This document shows positions 7,918 through 13,834 of a stretch of 13,834 nucleotides of DNA, in pieces. The translations under genes were made by a program, and so were the position numbers. The stretch comes from Phoronis ovalis (Eukaryota; Phoronida; Phoronidae): positions 2,093-15,926 of the forward strand of contig JAOXYB010025691.1 of the NCBI GenBank assembly GCA_028565635.1. Reading direction: 5' to 3'. Within the stretch, counting starts at the first letter, position 1, and every line of letters begins with the position of its first letter. A model generated the notes under the pieces. It saw nothing but the letters and a program-made list of their open reading frames with translations, was not told the DNA's origin and did not search any database.

Positions 7918-8060
7918 ATTCTCCTATTGATGCACCTGTAGCCACACTGACTGCAAATGACCCTGATGTTAATGCAACTTTGACCTATTCATTGGGCACT
8001 GCACGCCAAGCTTGGGATTTGGTGGGAAACCCTGTTGATCGTGCCTCTTATGATTTTACA
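7918..8060 (+). CDS. Cadherin exon 10 (w5, with a long loop)
   Basis: 143 bases, phase 1 in and phase 0 out. The split codon makes Asp, giving PEDSPIDAPVATLTANDPD with the Glu and DPD calcium motifs, then NATLTYSLG (an N-glycosylation site). A loop of about 21 residues (7998-8060, containing RQAWDLVGNPVDR) precedes NLFKID of exon 11; in most repeats this loop is only a few residues. Acceptor TTACAG, donor GTAAGT at 8061. Confidence 0.94.
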
Positions 8061-8173
8061 GTAAGTACCTTGGTTTTAGTTGAATTTTGAATATACTGAT
8101 GGAAATTAAAACTGGTGAAAGCAGGTGCTTGTGATATTATTATTATATTTGCTTGTAGAATTTTTAGTTGTAG

Positions 8174-8561
8174 CAATAGACTATTTGCATGCACTTGGTG
8201 GAGCCACCAGTCTCAGACCCAAACGATCCCGGCATGTCGCATTCTGTGAATGAACAATGACGTAGTTCTGTGTGCGCTCACGCGATTCATTCACAAAACG
8301 CATTCTTCGCATGCTAAGCCAAAACCAAAAAAAAATTTTATGTTTGCTCTAAGAAAATACCCTCCTTTTTGTGAGCATATCAATACATAAACAACTATTT
8401 CTTTATATTTTTTATTTTGTTAAATTTTCACCGATTAAAGCTTTTCTAAAGTGAGATTTAAAAAAAACAAACTTTTTATGTATAACTAAAGGATGCCGGT
8501 ATTGAAAGGGTCTTAAATGGTCTGACTGTAGCACCCTCAAGTACATGCAAATAGTCTATTG
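8174..8561. mobile_element. MITE-like non-autonomous DNA element, 388 bases
   Basis: The ends are inverted copies. caatagactatttgcatg (8174-8191) is matched exactly by the reverse complement of 8544-8561, and similarity continues inward with mismatches (acttg, then cagtc/agac and ccggcat) for roughly 50 bases. Similarity stops outside 8174 and 8561. There is no transposase frame, so any movement would have relied on an enzyme elsewhere. Internally it has the inverted pair 8239-8254 / 8286-8301 (14 of 16 bases) and a CpG-rich patch. A target-site duplication is not clear: TA at 8177-8178 and 8557-8558 would fit a Tc1/mariner-type insertion, but these bases lie within the matched ends. Superfamily unassigned. 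Confidence 0.85.
8239..8301. repeat. Internal inverted repeat of the MITE
   Basis: gcattctgtgaatgaa (8239-8254) pairs with ttcattcacaaaacgc (8286-8301) at 14 of 16 positions. The 31-base centre carries several CpG, including gcgctcacgcg. Confidence 0.8.
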
Positions 8562-8707
8562 GGTTGGTTACCCTTTTCATGTTAACACATTAAAACATAC
8601 ATCTCAAAAAAAAACGGAGCAACCATAATATGTAAATCATTTGCGTACATATTATTTCCAGTATCGGTATGTGGAAATAGATAAATTATAAATTATGTTT
8701 TTTTCAG

Positions 8708-8840
8708 AATTTATTCAAAATTGATCCTGACACAGCTAAAGTAACTGTTGCCCAGCTGTTAAATCGTGATAAGGCTGCAACTGTACAGTATGATATCAAC
8801 GCGTATGATACTAATGCTACTCCAATACAAACTGGCATTG
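8708..8840 (+). CDS. Cadherin exon 11 (w5, D to F strands)
   Basis: 133 bases, phase 0 in and phase 1 out. It encodes NLFKIDPDTAKVTV, then AQLLNRDK where LDRE is expected, then VQYDINAYDTNATPIQTGI. Replacement of LDRE by NRDK removes the usual acidic calcium ligand of w5. One N-glycosylation site (NAT). Donor GTAAGA at 8841. Confidence 0.94.
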
Positions 8841-9209
8841 GTAAGATAACATTTAAATTCCATTTTTATTAATAGTAAATCAAATTTCTGTTTTGACTTG
8901 AAGTTCCTGTGAGCTTACTGTTCTTTTATCATTACGTATGATCATAGATATTCTAGTGTGTTTGCCATTGTCTTTTTATTTGACGTGAATTATACTTAGT
9001 AATAACCATAAAAAATATAGCCAGAGGCTGTTGTATCATGTAATTAAATTAATGACTTGTGTCTTTATTTGTGTAAGATGTTCCAAGCTGTTTTGGAGAC
9101 TGTGTGAAATAATACGTACTTAAGTATCTTCAACGTACAATAGGTTCCAGGAAACTTAAACTACTCCCTTCTCAATTAGTTGTCAGCTACTGTACCTTAT
9201 ATGTTTCAG
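8841..9209 (+). other. Intron 11 (369 bases)
   Basis: Donor GTAAGA, acceptor ATGTTTCAG. Nothing recognisable inside. Confidence 0.88.
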
Positions 9210-9428
9210 GTACTTTGATTGTTGAAATCACGGATGTCAACAGTGAGCCTCCCCAATTTGTACCGCCTTGGACAGTTTCTTTACCGGTTTATAACCGAAC
9301 TACGAAAGAAGAACAACCACTTGGTTCAGTTGTTACATCTATTGTTGCCACTGATCCTGATGGCATTGTTAATAAATATGAGATATCAAATGATCCTAAC
9401 AACTTTTTTGTAATCAACCCTCAAACAG
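9210..9428 (+). CDS. Cadherin exon 12 (end of w5, start of w6)
   Basis: 219 bases, phase 1 in and out. It encodes GTLIVEITDVNSEPPQF, in which the usual NDN is NSE, then w6: WTVSLPVYNRTTKEEQPLGS without a clear Glu motif, then SIVATDPDG, KYEIS and FFVINPQTG. Thus the w5/w6 junction has lost several calcium ligands. The donor is GTTGGT, a weak match; the GTATTA four bases later gives a frame with an early stop, and INPQTG joined to VVSTQARIDYE of exon 13 is exact. The open frame drawn from the ATG at 9219 is in another frame and is a shadow. Confidence 0.94.
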
Positions 9429-9902
9429 GTTGGTATTAACAAGTGGTATTATAACTTGTTTTCTGCACCTTGAAGTTAAAAAGTATTTTCAGTAACCCTT
9501 TGTCATACGTATTGATCAAAGATGTTGAACAAGGAACAGTAACTTGGGATAACTGTCTAAATATGTGCAAAGAAAATGGATGAATGGAAGACTAAAATAC
9601 TTGAGCTTACCAAATGATATCATTATAGTAAGAAAGTAATCCTTAGCAAGTATACTATTTGCTGACATTAATATGATAAACTAAATTCATTGTTTGACAT
9701 TATTCTGTAATGAAATATTATATAATGCTGCAAAGGAAATGCAACTAGTGAGTTACATAAACATGCAGATAGAAAGCAGTTATGAAATACACATAATATT
9801 ATGAATCTTCTTGCTTATTGAACATGCAGCACATTAAGCAATCAATCAATTTATGGAATAATTTGCTATAAACAACATTATTTACCAAGGCTAACATTGT
9901 AG
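9429..9902 (+). other. Intron 12 (474 bases)
   Basis: Donor GTTGGT (weak), acceptor ACATTGTAG with a poor pyrimidine tract. Both ends are weaker than elsewhere in the gene. Nothing else seen. Confidence 0.85.
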
Positions 9903-10060
9903 GTGTTGTAAGCACCCAAGCTCGAATTGATTATGAAAAAATCCAGTCAACATACTTTGATGTGATTGCTTTCGATAATGGCTCACCACAGAAAAGTGCT
10001 ACTGCCAGAGTTTACATAACTGTGGAGAATATTAATGACAATACACCACAATTTGATGAG
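9903..10060 (+). CDS. Cadherin exon 13 (end of w6)
   Basis: 158 bases, phase 1 in and phase 0 out. It encodes VVSTQARIDYEKIQ, TYFDVIAFDNGSPQKSATAR, then VYITVENINDNTPQFDE, with a normal DYE and NDN-x-P-x-F. The w6/w7 calcium site therefore looks intact. Donor GTACTG at 10061. Confidence 0.95.
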
Positions 10061-10514
10061 GTACTGTACTTTTGTTATAGCTAGAAATACTAAATTTCTA
10101 TTTATTGATAAATTTTATCAATTCCCTTTCTGTATACTAATTATTTTATAGTGCAACATTGTTTTCAATCTTCAGTATATTTTGGTAATGCAAGTTTGTA
10201 GGTCAACTTTTGCAAGCCAAATTCTGTTATGCACATTGAGTAAAGACATTGTAGGATGAGAATTAGCTGGCAGCTAATTTTTGCTTTTTTGTATTTTCCA
10301 AATTTAAGGATTACATCACTCTTTACGAACTGTAAATTGGACTAAGTTGGTATTTGTAATGCATCCATAATTTTCATTACTTTATGAAATAAGTTTCTGT
10401 GGCTAAGTTTTTGATACTGTAGATTTTTTTCTACCTTGATCTATTTCTGTGTTGATATACATGCTATATTATCAACTTGTCATTCTTTTTCAATTCTTTA
10501 ATTTTTCTATACAG
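10061..10514 (+). other. Intron 13 (454 bases)
   Basis: Donor GTACTG; ends in a long pyrimidine-rich tract (about 10470-10510) and ATACAG before the microexon. If the microexon is skipped, this merges with intron 14 into one intron of 1907 bases. Confidence 0.65.
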
Positions 10515-10529
10515 ATTACAGGGCCAGAG
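10515..10529 (+). CDS. Probable 15-base microexon (five residues, ITGPE)
   Basis: A 15-base block lies between a strong acceptor (T-rich tract then ATACAG) and a good donor (GTAAGA at 10530). It is a multiple of three, has no stop, and fits the phase-0 junction between exons 13 and 15. It would add ITGPE between PQFDE and SVYTTSIPEN at the w6/w7 linker. Skipping it also keeps the frame and gives the usual spacing between the PQF motif and the next strand, so it may be a cassette exon, or a chance pair of splice-like signals. Confidence 0.55.
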
Positions 10530-11967
10530 GTAAGAATAATGTAGTTTTCATAAATGGTGTGTTAGGCAATATGCATGAATTTCATGTCAGTTATTAGTTA
10601 TGATTGCACTATTTTAGTTGTTGTTTCATTAAAAAAAATATCAAACAAAAGTAAGTAGCATCTAGAATAAGTTGAGACTTAGCCAAAATTAACAGGGAAT
10701 TTCAATATATATTGTTAAAAAGTGCCTCTAAAAAATGAAAAATTGTCTAGCAATTGAATTTTGAATGAAAGAACTTTTGCATGAAAGAAAACATTTAAAA
10801 TCTGACACATTCATATAATATATACATGTACATTTGAAGTTAATTTTGGCCAAGTTTCAGGGAGTTATAATTTTTTGAAGTTTGCTTTTTCAAAAAAATG
10901 AGTTTACCCAAAATGGCCGCTTTCCTGATTATTGAATCATGTTTCAAAAAGTATATTTTTATAATCTTCCAGTTAGAACCTTTGTTGAAAACGTTCTTTT
11001 ACAACTATATTGAAATATGACATGAAGTATACGGTTCCAATTAGTTGTGCCGAATGGTACTCGCCACCTTAAAAAAAGCCAAAAAACTATTTTTTTATAA
11101 TCTTATTACATGTTTTTGCCTCTTCCTCACAGTACGATAATCCTTATCTGTAATAACCAAGATTTGTGTTCATTAGTTGTTGCTGTTTTTATCCATTTAA
11201 ATATCCATCGGAAAAACTGGAACTCTCAAAATAATAAATGTTTTTATCTCTGGAAGTAAAATGGTTCCTCTTGCATGTTACTGTGAGCATGTTTCACAAT
11301 TCCTAGAAATACTTCGTAAATACTTTTCAATTGAAACCAGAATATTGTGAAATTTTATTGGTTTCGAATGTGCATGCATGGTACAATAGAAACTGGATTG
11401 TGACAAAAATTTGAAGTGTGACAACATTATTTTATGGAAAATAGCAGAAAAACAATACCCAATTACACTGTGTGTTCTAACAACACCTGATTAATACCAT
11501 ATTATGTAAGTAGTATGGGATTCTGTTCACTGTAACATATTTTAGCACATTAAGAAATGAACATTTCTAAACTGACCACTGATGTTTGAAACACAAAAAT
11601 TAACTGACACTGTTATGGAACAAAGATGTCCAATAACAAAAAGATACATCACTGCTCTAACATTATCCACAAAATTGACTTTTAATTCTGTAGAGTTACT
11701 TTTAAGCATTGTGCATAATTATAATAACAATGCAAGTGAATCAGGCATTTGACTTGGCAGAAAATATAGTTTTCATAATCTATCAGACTTCAGCACAAAG
11801 TAAAATTTATGAATCATTGGATAGTTTGATGTGTTCTTTGAATTAAATTTTCAAACTTTTTGCCAATATACTCTTTTTTCATGCTTCATCTGACTGCAGT
11901 TTTCCAAGTGAATGTAGTTTCCAATATTCTTGATCATTATTTGACGATTTGAATTGTTCCATTTCAG
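10530..11967 (+). other. Intron 14 (1438 bases)
   Basis: Donor GTAAGA, acceptor CCATTTCAG. AT-rich with many short A and T runs. I see no coding piece, RNA gene or clear repeat. Confidence 0.8.
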
Positions 11968-12117
11968 AGTGTATATACAACTAGCATACCTGAAAATTCC
12001 CCTGCTGGAACTTCCGTTATCACTGTGAAAGCAGCTGACCTTGACCTTGGTACATTTGGAGATGTACGCTACAGTGTGAATGACCCTGAAGATAGATTCA
12101 GTATTAACACAACCTCA
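11968..12117 (+). CDS. Cadherin exon 15 (w7, first half)
   Basis: 150 bases, 50 codons, phase 0 both sides. It encodes SVYTTSIPENSPAGTSVITV, then AADLDLGTFGDVRYSV and EDRFSINTTS. The Glu motif (PEN) and DLD are canonical, and NTT is an N-glycosylation site. The G-T-F-G-x-V-x-Y and D-R-F-S stretch is reminiscent of a CDH23 repeat, though I do not take this as proof of orthology. Donor GTAAGT at 12118. Confidence 0.96.
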
Positions 12118-12698
12118 GTAAGTTTGGCTTTTGTTATGACCCACTTTTTGTTGTTTCTTTATTTTTGTTATAACTATAGTATCTTGTCATCATGAATATA
12201 TAAATAATCAAAATATCCTCCATAACACATTTATCAAGAGAAAAGAGCCAGTTATCTAAAATATGAAATGATGCTTATTTAAAAATGCCAAATTCACAAT
12301 TTCTTACAAAGTGTTGAAAATTTGAACACCTGATGGATAAACAATGTTTTTCTGTGAATAGTATAACAGACAACAGACTTTAAAAAAATTAAGCAAAAAC
12401 AAGCAACAGTCATCTTACATATGGTGCATGCAGTTCAGTTGTTATGCTATAAGAAATGCAAGTGTGTTTTTCTACTCAATGCCAAAATGGCCCAGTGGCT
12501 ACAGTGACACATAGCAAAAAAGTCAGTATTATGAAATAACCCATTTAAGAGAAAGTTGTCATGCAGTCGGTATTTGGTTGTTGTAGCCATTGTAAATGAA
12601 TACAATCACATGACTTATTTCTATTGTGCCATTTTTATTCGATAACCGTATTTTGTAAAAATATCACTTAATCATATACGTGTAAAAATATTTTTCAG
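12118..12698 (+). other. Intron 15 (581 bases)
   Basis: Donor GTAAGT, acceptor ATTTTTCAG. AT-rich; nothing recognisable. Confidence 0.88.
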
Positions 12699-12821
12699 GG
12701 AGAAATTACTGTTAAGCAAGGTGCTGTGTTAGATCGTGAACTGACACCAGTTATTGCTATCTCTGTCACAGCCTTTGATAGTCCGTTGAATGCTAACCTA
12801 CGAAGACAACAAGTAGCCCCA
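12699..12821 (+). CDS. Cadherin exon 16 (w7, second half)
   Basis: 123 bases, 41 codons, phase 0 both sides. It starts GEITVKQGAVLDRE, the classic cadherin segment with intact LDRE, continues ISVTAFDSPLNANLRRQQ and ends VAP. Joined to exon 15 it reads NTTSGEITV, in family register. Donor GTAAGT at 12822. Confidence 0.96.
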
Positions 12822-13293
12822 GTAAGTAGTTAAAAAGTGTGGTAATACATTTAACAGACCTGTTTTGCAGGACAAATAGTTTACTTAATAACATTACTAT
12901 ATTTATATACAAATGGCTATAGAAGTACTCATTTTATGATAGCTGTGCCTGAATGGTTAAAAGTATAACCTATTTTACATTACAATCCCCTCTCTTTTCA
13001 CATAATTGTTAAGAAATATTCCTTAAAATAACAGACTTGAGGCAGATGAATACCAAACCAGTGAATGATATTACATTCATTTGGCATTTAACTCAAACCA
13101 GCTCATGAAATAGCCACTGGTCACCTGCCTGAGATCAGTATCATTTTGTAAGGGTCGGTATTTTTTCAAACATCTCATCATATATCTCAGCATTTTGGCT
13201 TTGCCGTAAAAAATGTTTAGAATGTTCACTTACTGATGTGCTTTCCGAGTTTTAACAGTAGGGTTAAGTGTATTGTTGCATTCATTGTTTTAG
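12822..13293 (+). other. Intron 16 (472 bases)
   Basis: Donor GTAAGT, acceptor TTGTTTTAG. Nothing recognisable inside. Confidence 0.88.
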
Positions 13294-13474
13294 GTTTATA
13301 TAACTCTGACTGATATGAATGACAATTCACCACAATTCTCATCTGCTGATTATATGGCAACTGTAATTGAAAGCATTCCTGTTACAACATCAATTACACA
13401 AATATCAGCATCTGATTTGGACGCTGGTATAAATCAACAAATTGTTTATTCAAAAGTATCAGGAGATCCTGATG
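13294..13474 (+). CDS. Cadherin exon 17 (end of w7, start of w8)
   Basis: 181 bases, phase 0 in and phase 1 out. It encodes VYITLTDMNDNSPQF, the calcium-binding end of w7, then DYMATVIESIPVTTSITQIS, ASDLDAG and QQIVYSKVSGDPD, opening w8 with its Glu and DLD motifs. The donor GTAAGT at 13475 leaves one base of a split codon, so the gene continues to the right. Confidence 0.96.
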
Positions 13475-13811
13475 GTAAGTTTTAACCAGGTAATCTGGAT
13501 ATTTTAACATACTTAAATACTTTGTTACTTTATAACTTAGTTATTAGTTCAACTCTTTCTAAAAGTAAATTACTGTTCCAATGAGAAGAACAATTGTCTT
13601 GCATAATGAAATGCCATTTTTACTAAAGTTAAAAGAAATCACAGTTTAAAGTGACAAAATAAAAAATTGTTTTTCTTGTTACGTAATAGCTAAATATTTG
13701 CTGTAGATATGTTTTATTAATCCAGGCTAAATAGATACCAGCAAAGCATACGACTAATCAATGTAACAAGTTGCGATCATATCAGCCATCAGCTACATTT
13801 ACATATTACAG
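13475..13811 (+). other. Intron 17 (337 bases if the next exon starts at 13812)
   Basis: Donor GTAAGT. AT-rich without features. It ends at TATTACAG (13810-13811) if the tentative last exon is real; otherwise it runs out of the window. Confidence 0.6.
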
Positions 13812-13834
13812 TTTATGTACAAGATCCATCATGT
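13812..13834 (+). CDS. Tentative start of cadherin exon 18 (cut by window end)
   Basis: After the acceptor-like TATTACAG, the 23 remaining bases read in the required phase as V-Y-V-Q-D-P-S-C. The Y-x-x-D spacing resembles the F-x-I-D-x-x-T-G stretch expected next in w8. The piece is very short, the pyrimidine tract is poor, and chance is a real possibility. Confidence 0.3.

Larger units (their letters stand above)
8061..8707 (+). other. Intron 10 (647 bases)
   Basis: Donor GTAAGT, acceptor TTTTTTCAG. More than half of it is the MITE-like element at 8174-8561. Confidence 0.88.
304..13474 (+). other. Large multi-repeat cadherin gene, internal part (17 exons; both ends outside window)
   Basis: Seventeen exons join in one continuous frame of 807 residues plus one base. 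The product is a row of extracellular cadherin repeats of about 105-120 residues, expected outside the cell membrane and bound to calcium at the junctions. By residue of the joined fragment: w1 1-84 (partial), w2 85-201, w3 202-315, w4 316-422, w5 423-542, w6 543-649, w7 650-762, w8 763-807 (partial). Most repeats show the family motifs: a Glu near the N-terminus, A-x-D-x-D, DYE or DRE, and D-x-NDN-x-P-x-F at the end. Several N-x-S/T sites suit an extracellular protein. Splice phases agree at every junction (phases 0, 1 and 2 all occur). No signal peptide, transmembrane or cytoplasmic part is visible. Fat, Dachsous, CDH23 or invertebrate Cad87A/BtR-like cadherins are candidate relatives, but the subfamily is unresolved. 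Confidence 0.95.

Noticed and set aside
8061-8707. tRNA-derived SINE as explanation of the intron 10 insert
   Set aside because: The insert has matching inverted ends, and I see no tRNA-like promoter boxes or A-rich tail, so a DNA-transposon MITE fits better.
9433-9438. Alternative exon 12 donor GTATTA
   Set aside because: It would put exon 13 in a frame with an early stop and break the INPQTG-VV match.

Overview
The window is animal nuclear DNA. It is AT-rich and carries no prokaryotic-style operon. Instead, 17 short protein-coding pieces on the plus strand are separated by GT-AG introns (one of them GC-AG) and join into a single open frame. The intron sizes (165 to 2864 bases, mostly 300-650), the AT-richness, the general lack of CpG outside one transposon-like insert and the small DNA repeats fit an invertebrate, possibly a lophotrochozoan such as a mollusc. 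The taxon is inference only.

The gene is an internal part of a large multi-repeat cadherin. Exons between 304 and 13474 (2422 coding bases) give 807 residues plus one base without a stop. They encode eight consecutive extracellular cadherin (EC) repeats, named here w1 to w8 in window order: w1 lacks its N-terminal half, w2 to w7 are complete and w8 is cut by the window end. No signal peptide, membrane segment, EGF or laminin-G domain and no cytoplasmic tail lies in the window, so both ends of the gene are outside it. The repeat style resembles long atypical cadherins (Fat, Dachsous, CDH23, or invertebrate Cad87A/BtR-like groups), but I cannot assign an orthologue and give no gene symbol.

Layout: a 27-base minisatellite (1-91) in the left-edge intron; exons 1-2 (304-1263) finish w1 and begin w2; exons 3-4 (1660-2333) finish w2 and begin w3; exons 5-7 (2731-4074) finish w3 and begin w4; the largest intron (4075-6938) holds only small repeats and hairpins; exons 8-9 (6939-7752) finish w4 behind a GC-AG intron; exons 10-12 (7918-9428) form w5 and begin w6, and intron 10 holds a 388-base MITE-like element; exon 13 (9903-10060) finishes w6; a probable 15-base microexon (10515-10529) adds five residues at the w6/w7 junction; exons 15-17 (11968-13474) form w7 and begin w8. 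A possible start of the next exon lies at the last 23 bases.

Functionally, the product should be a calcium-stiffened extracellular rod for cell-cell adhesion or signalling. Its w4/w5 and w5/w6 junctions have degenerate calcium motifs, which suggests one or two flexible hinges. I see no other protein gene, tRNA or rRNA on either strand. The most interesting observations are the microexon, the MITE, the GC-AG intron, the hinge region and the cysteine pair in w2.
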